Shown in pieces: positions 40,233 to 50,607 of a stretch of DNA of 64,000 bases. The notes under the pieces were generated by a model. It was given only the letters and a program-made list of their open reading frames with translations, was not told the origin of the DNA and searched no databases. This DNA comes from Novosphingobium sp. KA1. Lineage in GTDB: Bacteria > Pseudomonadota > Alphaproteobacteria > Sphingomonadales > Sphingomonadaceae. Numbering within the stretch: the stretch's first letter is position 1; every line of letters begins with the position of its first letter. Both the position numbers and the translations under genes were made by a program. Location: NCBI RefSeq assembly GCF_017309955.1, contig NZ_CP021248.1, forward strand, positions 1,240,001 through 1,304,000. Reading direction: 5' to 3'.

Positions 40233-43016
40233 TCACATCGTGAAGCGCACGCCGACACGGAACGTGCGGCCGATCGCGTCGAAGTCCGAGATGCCCGAAG
40301 GACCGTTGGCCACATAGGGATTGATCAGCTGGTTGAAGACGTTGGTGACGCTCAGATAGGCCTCCCAGTCGTGATCGACCGGCAGCTTTGCCGAAATCCG
40401 GGTATCGAACAGCACCTGTCCGGCAAAATGGCGCTGCGGCAGATCGCTGACGAGCGTGCTCTTGTCATAGGCGCCGCCACCGATGAAACGCGCCTGGTTA
40501 AACAGCGAGACCGCGCCGATGCGCAAGTCCGCCTGCCCGGTCAGGCGCCAGTGCGGCGCGGTGCCGATCTGGCCAGCACGGTCGATCGCCGCGACGCCCG
40601 GCGAGCTTTGCTCGTACTTGTCGATATAGTTGCCCAGCAGGCGCGCGGAGATCGCCGCGTCCTTGGCCAGCCAGGGCAGGTTCGAACGGTACCCCGCCTC
40701 GAAGTCGATGCCGCGCGTATTGAACGAGGCCAGGTTCTGGGTGACGATGTCGATCTGCGTCAGCACGCCATTGGCATCGCGGCTGATGAGCGCACAGGCC
40801 GAGGCGCTGCCGTTGTAGCAATCGTCCATTTCCTGCTGGTACGAAAGCGAGGCGATCGCATCGCGGATCCGGATGTCGTAGTAGTCCGCCGAGACGTTGA
40901 AGCCCGGCAGGAACGAGGGCGAATAGACCGCACCGAAGGTCAGCGTATTGGCCACTTCCGGACGCAGGTCGGGATTGCCGCGCACCACCGAGCGGACGTT
41001 GGTCGCGGTCGTATTGGTGAACGGATCGTAGACCTGCGGCTGATAGCTGGTGGTGCCGCGCTGGAACAGCTCGTAGAGGCTGGGTGCGCGGATGTCGCGC
41101 GAACGGGTGACGCGCAGGCGCAGGTCGTCGTAGAGCTGCCAGGTCAGGCCGGCCTTCCACGTCGTCACCGCGCCGCTGGTGCTGTAATCGGTACGGCGGA
41201 CCGCGCCGTTGAAGTCCAGCGCCCGGATCAGCGGCAGGTCCTTCAGCAGCGGCACGTCGAGTTCGAGGAAGGCTTCCTTGACGTTGTACTTGCCGCTCTG
41301 CGCCTTGGCATTGCCGACGCGGTAGGCGCCTTCGGCATTGGTGATCGGGTTATACGCTTCCGACAAGGGATCGACGACCTGGTTGAAGCTCTGGCGGCGG
41401 TATTCGACACCGGCGGCAAAGCCCAGATCGCCTGCCCAGAGCGTAACCGGAGCCCCCGCGATCGAGGCGGCGGCGACGAATTCCTTGAATTTCTGATCGG
41501 CGGTATTGGTACCGGTCACGTAGTTCAGGGCGTCGCTGGACACGGTATTGGTGCCGAAGACATTGACCGGAACACAGCCGTTGCCCGGATTGGCCAGCGA
41601 GGAACGGCAGACGATGGCGCCGCTGGAAGGATCGACCACGGCATCGGCGGCATTGACGTAATTCGCCTGGATAAGATCGTGGTGGAGCGCCAGATTGCGC
41701 TCGTTGCGCGCGGCTTCGGCATAGACGTTCCACTTGAGCCCGCCCAGTACGTTGCCTTCCGCGCCAAGCACGCCGCGTATGGTCTCGTTGGCGACTTTCA
41801 CGCGGGTGCGCGGCAGGTCGTCGTCATAGCGGCCCATGGTCACGGTGGTGACGCCCGCCTCGTCCATCATTTCGGCCAGCGCGTCCGGCAGATAGGCGTT
41901 ATCGCGCGAGAGCGTGAGCGCCGTGGTGCCAAGCTGGTTCGAGTAGGAGCCGACCTGGTACGCGTTCCGGGTCTTGCCGTAATTGCCCTCGGCAAAGACG
42001 GTGAAGCTGTCGCTCACATCGAAGGCGAGGCGCGAATAGACGATCTTCTTGTCCAGCCCCGCGATCAGCGGCGCGAACTGCGGGCGCGGGCCATCGCCGC
42101 CGACCATCGTCGAGCTCGTGACGCTCGTGCCGTAGTTGAATGCGACCGGGTTGCCGCTGGCATCGAACGTCGTGCCCTTCAGCGGGCCGCTGGTGATGAG
42201 GCCGCCGAAGTTCGCATTGGCCACACGCACGTCGCAGGCGAAATCGCGCTTGGTGGCAGACCCCGAAGGCAGCGAGATCGGCTGGCAGCTCTTCTGCGAG
42301 AACGGACGCGCCAGGCGGTCATCCACGCCCGCATTGCGGAAGTATTCACCGCTGATCAGGAAATGCGCACGGTCGTCGGCAAAACGCGCGCCATAGGCAA
42401 GCTCGATCTTCTGCTCGTCGTTGTCGCCGTAGGTCGTGATGCCGCTTTGGATGTTGCCGGTGAGGCCGGTGAACTTCTTGTTGATGATGAAGTTCACCAC
42501 GCCGCCCACCGCGTCGGAGCCATAGGCCGCCGAGGCGCCGCCGGTCACCACTTCCACGCGCTCGACCAGCGCCTGGGGGAACATGTTGGTGTCCACCTGC
42601 CCGCTGCCGTCGCTGGGAATGAAGCGGCGGCCGTCGAACAGGGTCAGCGTGCGGGTGGTGCCGAGGTTACGCAAGTTGAGATAGGCGCCGCCCTGCCCGC
42701 TGGAGGTCTGCGCACCGCGCGGGCCTGCCGAGGACGAGAGCGCCGGAAGCTGCTTGAGCGCTTCGCCCAGCGTGGTGGGGGCCGCGGCATTGAGCTGCGC
42801 CGCGCTTGTCACCGTCACCGGCGTCGGGCGGTTGAAGCCGGACAGCGGAATGCGGCTGCCGGTCACCACGATATCTTCGGTGGTGACGGAAGCCCCGGAA
42901 TCCTGCGCATCTGCAGCGGCAGTAGCAGCAGGCGCCGCATCCTGCGCCATCGCTGCCGTGTGGCTGAACAGAGCGAGCGCCGACACCCCGCCAAGGACGG
43001 TAAACCGCTTCATCAT
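40233..43016 (-). CDS. TonB-dependent receptor (oligosaccharide type)
   Basis: A 927-residue outer-membrane receptor. ATG 43016 (or 43013) follows GGAGGGGAG; the track-like TTG further upstream is not needed. The signal peptide ends near TAAMAQ. The TonB-box-like segment is TTEDIVVTGSRIPLSG; the plug includes RVEVVTGGASAAYGSDAVGG, and the barrel ends with TFRVGVRFTM. The long Asn/Gly-rich loops and ALVERVEVVTGG plug motif are typical of the large SusC-like sphingomonad receptors used for glycans. It differs clearly from the receptor at 21468. It follows the mannonate-dehydratase-like gene by 64 bases and probably shares its promoter. Confidence 0.92.
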   Translation of the reverse strand: MMKRFTVLGGVSALALFSHTAAMAQDAAPAATAAADAQDSGASVTTEDIVVTGSRIPLSGFNRPTPVTVTSAAQLNAAAPTTLGEALKQLPALSSSAGPRGAQTSSGQGGAYLNLRNLGTTRTLTLFDGRRFIPSDGSGQVDTNMFPQALVERVEVVTGGASAAYGSDAVGGVVNFIINKKFTGLTGNIQSGITTYGDNDEQKIELAYGARFADDRAHFLISGEYFRNAGVDDRLARPFSQKSCQPISLPSGSATKRDFACDVRVANANFGGLITSGPLKGTTFDASGNPVAFNYGTSVTSSTMVGGDGPRPQFAPLIAGLDKKIVYSRLAFDVSDSFTVFAEGNYGKTRNAYQVGSYSNQLGTTALTLSRDNAYLPDALAEMMDEAGVTTVTMGRYDDDLPRTRVKVANETIRGVLGAEGNVLGGLKWNVYAEAARNERNLALHHDLIQANYVNAADAVVDPSSGAIVCRSSLANPGNGCVPVNVFGTNTVSSDALNYVTGTNTADQKFKEFVAAASIAGAPVTLWAGDLGFAAGVEYRRQSFNQVVDPLSEAYNPITNAEGAYRVGNAKAQSGKYNVKEAFLELDVPLLKDLPLIRALDFNGAVRRTDYSTSGAVTTWKAGLTWQLYDDLRLRVTRSRDIRAPSLYELFQRGTTSYQPQVYDPFTNTTATNVRSVVRGNPDLRPEVANTLTFGAVYSPSFLPGFNVSADYYDIRIRDAIASLSYQQEMDDCYNGSASACALISRDANGVLTQIDIVTQNLASFNTRGIDFEAGYRSNLPWLAKDAAISARLLGNYIDKYEQSSPGVAAIDRAGQIGTAPHWRLTGQADLRIGAVSLFNQARFIGGGAYDKSTLVSDLPQRHFAGQVLFDTRISAKLPVDHDWEAYLSVTNVFNQLINPYVANGPSGISDFDAIGRTFRVGVRFTM

Positions 43017-43080
43017 CTTAGGAAAACTCCCCTCCAAAGGATCTTGTCTGGATCGCCCGCCGGGCGTCGTTCTTGTATTC

Positions 43081-44232
43081 TCAGGTCAAACGCTGGGCCG
43101 ATTGCAGCAGGCCGCGTATGTAGCCGTAGCAAAAGGCGAAATTCTCGGCCCGAGGCGTCCACACCGGCTTGCCGTCGACCACTTGCGGGTCGTCCATACC
43201 GGGCACGTGATCGGGCATGATCATGCCGTCGTAGCCGACTTCCGCATAAGTCTGGAGCGCGCGGACCATGTCGATGTCGCCCTCGTCCGGGAAACTCTCG
43301 TTGAAGCGGTCGCGGTGGCCCTGGATATTGCGGAAGTGGACGTTGAAGATCTTCTTGCGGCTGCCGAACCAGCGGATCACGTCGAAGATCTGGCTGGCCG
43401 GATCGGTCAGGTTCTCGCAGACCGATCCCTGGCAGAAATTGAGGCCGTGATAAGGGCTCTCGTTGATCTGGACGAGGCGCTGCAGCCCCTCGACCGTGCC
43501 CAGCACATTGGTCACCCCCTGATAGCCGCCGGGCGGGGTGCCGGGGTCTTGCGGGTGGCAGGCGATGCGCACCTTGGTCTCGTTGGCGACCGGCACGATG
43601 CGGTCGAGAAAATAGGTGATCCGCTCCCAGAACAGGTCGGCATCGACCACTCCGGCGCGGGTCAGCGGGGTTGCGGGTTTCGCTTTCGACAAGTCCCACG
43701 CGAAGTAATGCGAACCGCCGCGCCCCTCGGCAGGCGCGGTGCGCAGCACGCCGAGCAGGCTCATGTTGTACTTCACCGCCGGGATGCCCGCCGCCGCGCA
43801 GTTGCGCAGCGTGGTCGCGAAAGCCTCGATGTCGCGGTCGCGCTCGGCCCCGTCGCCCAGCATGATCGCAGGGTGCTTCTCGCGGTCGATGTGGGTCGAG
43901 GCCAGCAGGTCCGGCTCCAGCATGTCGAGGCTGAGGCCGTGGCGCTGCGCCATGTCGCGCAGGCGCAGGAGCTCATCGACGGTCGGATAGAGCCGCCCGT
44001 CCGCAACCGAGGCGCGGGCACAGATATTGGTGACGCCGAAACGCGCGAAATCGGCAAAGTGTGCCTCGCTGGAGGGCATGCTCTGGCAGCCGAGCTTCAT
44101 GAGATAGGGCTTGCGGCCCGAAGCGGCAGGCGCAACGGGCCTTGCGGAGCGCGCCGAGACCGCCTGAGCCCCACCGGCCAGCGTCAGCGATGCGCCCGCA
44201 CCGGCTGCCAGCATGAAGTTCCTGCGATCCAT
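43081..44232 (-). CDS. Tat-exported mannonate-dehydratase-like protein (UxuA family)
   Basis: A 383-residue TIM-barrel protein. ATG 44232 has GGGAG upstream. The N-terminus MDRRNFMLAAGAGASLTLAG is a clear Tat signal. The body carries the UxuA pattern: RIACHPQDPGTPPGGYQGV, GLNFCQGSVCENL (Cys267), NVHFRNIQGHRDRFNESF with DEGDIDM (His299), and MPDHVPGMDD (Asp341/His342), the divalent-metal ligands. UxuA dehydrates D-mannonate to 2-keto-3-deoxygluconate in the cytosol, so a periplasmic version is unusual and may act on another sugar acid. It is upstream of the TonB receptor gene and divergent from kdgD. Confidence 0.85.
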   Translation of the reverse strand: MDRRNFMLAAGAGASLTLAGGAQAVSARSARPVAPAASGRKPYLMKLGCQSMPSSEAHFADFARFGVTNICARASVADGRLYPTVDELLRLRDMAQRHGLSLDMLEPDLLASTHIDREKHPAIMLGDGAERDRDIEAFATTLRNCAAAGIPAVKYNMSLLGVLRTAPAEGRGGSHYFAWDLSKAKPATPLTRAGVVDADLFWERITYFLDRIVPVANETKVRIACHPQDPGTPPGGYQGVTNVLGTVEGLQRLVQINESPYHGLNFCQGSVCENLTDPASQIFDVIRWFGSRKKIFNVHFRNIQGHRDRFNESFPDEGDIDMVRALQTYAEVGYDGMIMPDHVPGMDDPQVVDGKPVWTPRAENFAFCYGYIRGLLQSAQRLT

Positions 44233-45512
<1,280 letters not shown>

Positions 45513-45574
45513 TCGCTCGATAGCGTGAGTGTCACAGGGTGACAGGCCAGATCGGATGGCCTAGTCGGTTGGCG

Positions 45575-46462
45575 ATGTTCGATCTCAGCCAATTGCGCTG
45601 CTTTGTCGCGGCCGCCGAGGAGCTTCATTTCGGCCGCGCCGCGCGGCGACTGAACATGACCCAGTCGCCGCTCAGCCGCCAGATCCAGCTGCTGGAGCGG
45701 ATCCTCGGCGTCACCCTGCTCGAAAGGACCAGCCGGCAGGTGCAACTGACTCCTGCCGGCAGCGCCTTCCTGATCGAATCCCGCCGTATCCTGCGCCTTG
45801 CCGAAGGCGCCGCGCTCGCCGCCCGGCGGATTGCCAAGGGCGATGCCGGGCGCGTGGTGATCGGCTTCACCGCCGCCTCGGGCTACGACCTGCTGCCGCG
45901 CATCGTCGCGCAGGCGCTGGCCAAGCTGCCCAACATCGAACTCGAACTGCGCGAGATGGTGACGTCGGAGCAGCTCGACGCGCTGCTGACGGGCCTGATC
46001 GACCTCGCCTTCGTGCGCCCGCCGATCGACCGCGCCGAGTTCGACCATGTGCTGATCCACCGCGAGCCGATGCTGGCCGCCCTGCCCTCCGGCGACCCGA
46101 GGCAGGCCAAGGCCGCGCTCGACCTTGCGGACTTCGACGAGAAGCCGCTCATCATGTACAGCCGGCAGGGCGCCGGGTATTTCCACGAGATGCTGGTGAA
46201 GCTGTTCGCGGAGGCCTCGGTCACGCCCAGCTATGTGCAGCATGTGACGCAGATCCACTCGATGCTCGGCCTCGTGCGCTCGGGCCTTGCCGCCGCCATC
46301 GTGCCGGAAGCCGCCAAGAGCCTGCACATGACCGACGTGCACTTGCGCACGATCCGCACGACGCCCGAGGCGCCGGCGGAACTGCTGCTGGCCTGGCACC
46401 GCGAGAACGAGAACCCCGCGCTCGACGTGATGCGCCAGCTCTGCTTCGAAACGCTGCTTTGA
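45575..46462 (+). CDS. LysR-family transcriptional regulator
   Basis: A 295-residue LysR regulator, start ATG 45575 (DLSQLRCFVAAAEELHFGRA), a later and better fit than the in-frame start at 45539. The DNA-binding domain has LNMTQSPLSRQIQLLERILG, typical of the BenM/CatR/CbbR-like branch. It follows kdgD by 62 bases on the same strand and precedes the hexuronate/glucarate-type carrier in the opposite orientation, so it probably controls sugar-acid genes. Its stop codon forms the first base of a strong terminator hairpin (46462-46484). Confidence 0.9.
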   Translation: MFDLSQLRCFVAAAEELHFGRAARRLNMTQSPLSRQIQLLERILGVTLLERTSRQVQLTPAGSAFLIESRRILRLAEGAALAARRIAKGDAGRVVIGFTAASGYDLLPRIVAQALAKLPNIELELREMVTSEQLDALLTGLIDLAFVRPPIDRAEFDHVLIHREPMLAALPSGDPRQAKAALDLADFDEKPLIMYSRQGAGYFHEMLVKLFAEASVTPSYVQHVTQIHSMLGLVRSGLAAAIVPEAAKSLHMTDVHLRTIRTTPEAPAELLLAWHRENENPALDVMRQLCFETLL

Positions 46463-46638
46463 AAATCCGCTGAAAGCGGATTTTGGCGGCACCGGCCCAC
46501 TCCCGTCCCGAAGAACACGAAAAGGTCCGGCGGACCTTTTCGCTGAGGGGGCCGACCACCCATCAGGATACACTCGTGGGTGGCCGGGTGGGGGAGTGGG
46601 CCGGTGCCGCTACGAAAATGCCCCTCAGGGGCATTTTC
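46462..46638. terminator. Nested cloverleaf of terminator hairpins between convergent genes
   Basis: Four hairpins are arranged around a long pair. Hairpin one: AAAATCCGCT (46462-46471) with AGCGGATTTT (46475-46484). Outer pair: GCGGCACCGGCCCACTCCC (46486-46504) with its exact complement at 46592-46610. Inside it are GAAAAGGTCCG (46519-46529) with CGGACCTTTTC (46531-46541), and CCACCCA (46556-46562) with TGGGTGG (46577-46583). Last: AAAATGCCCCT (46615-46625) with AGGGGCATTTT (46627-46637). The first and last serve as terminators for the LysR and the carrier genes. Confidence 0.8.
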
Positions 46639-46648
46639 CAAACAGGCT

Positions 46649-47995
46649 TCAATCCGCCAGAGTAACCCGGCGGATCGGCCCGGCAATCACCAGGAAAGCC
46701 ACGATCGTCAGCAGGCAGTGCAGGCCGACGAAGCCCAGCGCCCAGTCGAACGATCCGGTGGTCGCAACGATGTAGCCGATCACGATCGGCGTCACGATTC
46801 CGGCCATGTTGCCGAACATGTTGAACAGCCCATTGGCCACGCCCGACTGCTCACGCGGGGCCACGTCGGACATCACCGCCCAGCCGAGCGAGGCCACGCC
46901 CTTGCCGAAGAAGGCCAGCGCCATCAGCGCGATGACCTGCCACTGCGCCTCCACGAAAGCGCAGGCGATGATCGCACTCGCCATGACCATGCCGACCGTC
47001 AGCGGCCCTTTGCGGGCAATGTCGAGCGAGCCGGTCCGCTTGAGCAGCGCGTCCGAGGCATAACCGCCGACCAGTCCGCCCGCAAAGCCGCAGAGCGCCG
47101 GAACCGCGGCGGCAAAACCGGCCTCGACGATGTTCATGCCGCGTTCGCGCACGAGGTAGATCGGGAACCAGGTCACGAAGAAATAGGTCAGCACATTGAT
47201 GCAGTACTGGCCGAAATAGATCCCCGCGAGCATGCGGTTGGCGAGCAGGCGGCGCATGTCGCGCAGGCTCGGAGCACGCGCCGCGCGGCCGCCTTCGTCC
47301 ATATGGATCAGGCCGCCGCCCTGCTCGATCAGGTCGAGTTCGGCGCGGTTCACCGCCGGATGCTGGACGGGGCTGCGGATATAGCGCCAGAACGTGGCCG
47401 CTCCGGCAAGGCCGATCGCGCCCATCACCCAGAACACGCTGCGCCAGCCGAAGGAATGGACCAGCCAGCCCATCAGCGGGGCGAAGGCGACCAGCGAGAA
47501 ATACTGCGCGGAATTGAAGATGGCCGAGGCAGTCCCGCGCTCGCTGCTGGGGAACCAGGCGATCACCAGCCGCGCATTGCCCGGGAACGACGGCGCTTCC
47601 GCCGCGCCGACCAGCAGGCGCATGACAAACAGCATCGCAAAGACATGCAGCGCGAAAAGCCCGGCAAATCCCTGAAGCACGGTGAGCAGCGACCACGAAG
47701 CGATCGCGATGGTATAGACCTTGCGTGTTCCGAAGCGGTCGAGCAGCAGGCCAGCCGGGATCTGCGCCGCCACATAGGCCCATGCAAAGGCGGACAGGAT
47801 AAAGCCCGTCTGCACCGCATCGAGCCCCAGTTCGCGCGAGGCCTCGCTACCGGCGATGGAAAACGTGGAGCGGTCCGCGTAGTTGATCGTGGTGATCAGA
47901 AAGATCAGCGCAATGATCCGCTGACGCACCCAGGTGGGTTTTTCCGGCCGCTGCACATCCACCTCGGACGCGGCAATACTCTGCATTTCCTTCAC
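46649..47995 (-). CDS. MFS transporter, hexuronate/glucarate (ACS family) type
   Basis: A 448-residue, twelve-helix carrier. The first helix region IALIFLITTINYADRSTFSI, then the FILSAFAWAYVAAQIPAGLL block with LDRFGTRKVYT, and MRLLVGAAEAPSFPGNARLV match the anion:cation symporter family (ExuT, GudP, GarP) for hexuronates, glucarate or galactonate. GTG 47995 has GAGGGG upstream; ATG 47986 is the alternative. Placed beside kdgD and the UxuA-like gene, it probably imports galacturonate, unsaturated uronates or aldarates. It converges on the LysR gene with the cloverleaf between. Confidence 0.88.
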   Translation of the reverse strand: MKEMQSIAASEVDVQRPEKPTWVRQRIIALIFLITTINYADRSTFSIAGSEASRELGLDAVQTGFILSAFAWAYVAAQIPAGLLLDRFGTRKVYTIAIASWSLLTVLQGFAGLFALHVFAMLFVMRLLVGAAEAPSFPGNARLVIAWFPSSERGTASAIFNSAQYFSLVAFAPLMGWLVHSFGWRSVFWVMGAIGLAGAATFWRYIRSPVQHPAVNRAELDLIEQGGGLIHMDEGGRAARAPSLRDMRRLLANRMLAGIYFGQYCINVLTYFFVTWFPIYLVRERGMNIVEAGFAAAVPALCGFAGGLVGGYASDALLKRTGSLDIARKGPLTVGMVMASAIIACAFVEAQWQVIALMALAFFGKGVASLGWAVMSDVAPREQSGVANGLFNMFGNMAGIVTPIVIGYIVATTGSFDWALGFVGLHCLLTIVAFLVIAGPIRRVTLAD

Positions 47996-48092
47996 GCAAA
48001 CCCCTCTCCCGCCGGATTTGCAATCGTTTCCCGGTCAGGTGAGAGGGGCTAGGGAATGCGCGGCGGCAAGTCCATCGTGAATGCCGCAGCGA

Positions 48093-49322
48093 TCAAGCCA
48101 GAAATTGGCTGCACCCGCGAGGCTCCGGCAGAAGCAGCCGGAAAACCGTCAGATCGCTGCGATAGGTCGACAGCGTGCCGCCGTGGACTTGCGCGATCTG
48201 GCGCGCGAGGCTGAGGCCGATGCCGGTCCCATCCGCCTTGGTCGTATGAAACGCCCGGAACACATGCGCCGCGTCCTGCGGGGCGATGCCGTTGCCATTG
48301 TCCCGAACCTCCAGGCAGAGCCCGCGATCGGAGCGGCTCACGGCAAGGCCGATCCGGGCATGCTCGCCGCGATCGGCAAGGGCGGCTTCCACCGCATTCT
48401 GGATCAGCGCCCACAGCGCCTGGCTGATCTGGTCCCGGTCCATCGGCCAGCAAAGGCCCGGCGCGGCATCGACGCAGAACGCCACCTGCGGCCAGCGTCC
48501 GGCGAACAGGCGCGTGAGGTCCTCCAGCAACTGATCGAGCGCCACCGGGCGCAACTGCGGCGGCGGCAGACGGGCGAGAATGCGGTAGGCCTCGACAAAC
48601 CGCTGCAACCCTTCCGCCTGCCGGGCCAGCGTGCCGAGGATTTCGCGCAGCAGCGCCGTGTCGGGCGCGGGGCCATCGGGAGAGGGGCCGGCGGCAGCGG
48701 GGCCAGCAGCAGCAGGGCCAGCGATCGCGGCAACGCCGCTGTCCGCCAGCGACACGATCGGCGCCAGGCCGTTCAGAAGTTCGTGACCCAGGACCTGGAT
48801 CATCTCGGCGGTCGCGCGCGCCTCGGCGGCGTTTTCCTCCTGTTCGATGTCGATCAGGGCAACGACGGTGCGGCCTTCGGCGGGAAGCACCACCCGGTCC
48901 AGCCGCCAGTTGCGGCCCGCGTGGCGCCAGTGGCCGCAAGCGCCATCGGCAAGCGCGGCGGGCATCGGCAGAACCTTGTCATCCGTCGCGAAAAGACGCC
49001 GCGCCGCACGGTTGAGCGCGCGCGCCGCCTCCCCCTCGATGGCGAGCATCGGGGTCGGCGCCGCATCGAGCAGCAGGCGATGCAAGCCCGCCTCACCCGC
49101 CTCCGCATCGAGTTCCGCCGCCGCCGCTGGCACGTTGCCGCGCCCGGTCCGCCAGACCTGCAGCAGGATGATCCAGGCCGCGACCAGCCCAGCCCCGGTA
49201 AAGCTGCCCCACATCGCCCGGTGCCAGGCCTCGCAGGCCGCCACGCCGCTGAGGGCAAGCCCGATCCCGCTCACCAATGCCCGCCATCCCGGCGGGCCCT
49301 GCAGGAACGGCCTAGAGCCCAT
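48093..49322 (-). CDS. Membrane sensor histidine kinase (NtrY/PrsK-like)
   Basis: About 409 residues. ATG 49322 overlaps the regulator stop by 11 bases; a longer start at 49403 lies inside that gene. Two membrane helices at about residues 13-28 and 42-56 are followed by a PAS-like region and the H-box MIQVLGHELLNGLAPIVSL (His180). The ATP domain has an N-box QNAVEAAL, DNGNGIAPQDAAHVF, and GTGIGLSLARQIAQVHGG. A GPAAAGPAAAGPSPDGP linker interrupts the helical dimerisation domain. It is the partner of the response regulator ahead of it, and the pair faces an ABC efflux operon. Confidence 0.88.
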   Translation of the reverse strand: MGSRPFLQGPPGWRALVSGIGLALSGVAACEAWHRAMWGSFTGAGLVAAWIILLQVWRTGRGNVPAAAAELDAEAGEAGLHRLLLDAAPTPMLAIEGEAARALNRAARRLFATDDKVLPMPAALADGACGHWRHAGRNWRLDRVVLPAEGRTVVALIDIEQEENAAEARATAEMIQVLGHELLNGLAPIVSLADSGVAAIAGPAAAGPAAAGPSPDGPAPDTALLREILGTLARQAEGLQRFVEAYRILARLPPPQLRPVALDQLLEDLTRLFAGRWPQVAFCVDAAPGLCWPMDRDQISQALWALIQNAVEAALADRGEHARIGLAVSRSDRGLCLEVRDNGNGIAPQDAAHVFRAFHTTKADGTGIGLSLARQIAQVHGGTLSTYRSDLTVFRLLLPEPRGCSQFLA

Positions 49323-50607
49323 GGCGCGCCATGCGGCGATAGAGCGCACCCCGGCTGAGCCCCAGCGCGGCGGCAGCGTGGGTGACGTTGTGGCGATGCT
49401 CACGCAAGGCGGCCTCGATCATCGCCCGTTCGGCATCGGTCAGGTCGAAACTGGCGTCGGCGCCTTCGGCAAGCCGCGGCGCCGCCAGTGTGGCCGGTGC
49501 GGCCAGTGCGGCTGCATCGATGGTCCCGTCCTCGGCCAGCAGCACCGCCCGCTCGACCGCCAGCGCCAGGCCGCGCACCTCGTCGTCCCAGCATGTCGCG
49601 GCGATCGCCGCTTCCGCCGCCGCCGTCAGCCGGGGGGACGGACGCGCGAAACGCTCCGCGGCAAGGCGCGCAAAATGGCGCGCCAGCAGCACGGCGTCGC
49701 CTTCCCGCTGCGCAAGCGGGGGGACCGCGATCTCGACCGTCGCGATCCGCCGCCGCATGGCCGGGGTCAAGCCGCCGAGGTCGTCGACGATGGCGATGCA
49801 GCGCAGCTGCGGCGGCAGGCGGTCGAGCAGGCGGGCCTGTTCCACTTCGTCCAGCCGGTCGGGATGGCGCAGGATCACCGTTCCCGGCCCCTGCGGCAGA
49901 CCGGCCCAGGCGCTCCCGTCGCGCAGGTCGATCCGCGCCGCCTCGCCACCGCCATGCGCCGAGGCGGCATGGAGCGCCAGCGCGGTGAGCATGCGCCCAC
50001 TGCCAGAGGGCCCGGTCACGGTCACCCCGGCCGGTGTCGGCGCGACCCGCCGGACCAGATCGCGCAGGCCTTGCATCACCGCGCTTTCCCCCAGCAGCCC
50101 GACCGGACCGGCCGCGCCGGAACTGGAACTGGCGCCCCCGCCCGCTACCGCGCCTGCTCCCCCGCCTGCTACCGCCCCCGGCCCCACCGACGGTCCGCGC
50201 GCGATGGCGGCCTCCACTTTGGCCATGAGGTCGCCGTTGCGCCAGGGCTTCATCACGAAGTCCCGCGCCCCGGCCTGCATCGCCGCGACGGCGATACGGA
50301 TGCCGCTATGCGCGGTGATGACCAGCACGCATGCCCCCGGATCGTCCGCGATGATCCGCGTGAGCAGGGCCAGCCCCTCCTCCCCGCTCGACTGGCCGGG
50401 GGTGAAATTCATGTCGAGCAGGATCGCATCGAAGCGGCGGCCGGCGAGGCGCGACAACGCCTCTTCCGGCCCGCTGGCGGTCTCGATCCGGCGCCCCGCC
50501 ACGCGAAAGGCGATCTGCATGGCGCCCGCCACGGCAGGATTGTCATCGACCAGCAGGATCGCGCTGTCGCTTGACAGTCCCCCGGAGTGTCCATTTTCGG
50601 ACACCAT
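49312..50607 (-). CDS. NtrC-like response regulator with degenerate AAA+ domain
   Basis: About 431 residues from ATG 50607; a start at 50661 is possible but lacks a ribosome site and has a non-family leader. The receiver domain has AILLVDDNPAVAGAMQIAFR and the phospho-acceptor Asp in FDAILLDMNFTPGQSS. After a Gly/Ala linker comes an AAA-like domain that is broken: the Walker A is TGPSGSGRML, without the Lys, and no GAFTGA loop is present. The C-terminal Fis helix-turn-helix is intact (HNVTHAAAALGLSRGALYRR). It thus cannot activate sigma-54 promoters in the usual way and probably acts as a DNA-binding repressor or activator of the ABC operon. Confidence 0.85.
   Translation of the reverse strand: MVSENGHSGGLSSDSAILLVDDNPAVAGAMQIAFRVAGRRIETASGPEEALSRLAGRRFDAILLDMNFTPGQSSGEEGLALLTRIIADDPGACVLVITAHSGIRIAVAAMQAGARDFVMKPWRNGDLMAKVEAAIARGPSVGPGAVAGGGAGAVAGGGASSSSGAAGPVGLLGESAVMQGLRDLVRRVAPTPAGVTVTGPSGSGRMLTALALHAASAHGGGEAARIDLRDGSAWAGLPQGPGTVILRHPDRLDEVEQARLLDRLPPQLRCIAIVDDLGGLTPAMRRRIATVEIAVPPLAQREGDAVLLARHFARLAAERFARPSPRLTAAAEAAIAATCWDDEVRGLALAVERAVLLAEDGTIDAAALAAPATLAAPRLAEGADASFDLTDAERAMIEAALREHRHNVTHAAAALGLSRGALYRRMARHGL

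Noticed and set aside
40107-43220. 1037-codon plus-strand frame opposite the second TonB receptor
   Set aside because: Same reason: an antisense frame of the receptor with no domain and no start signal.
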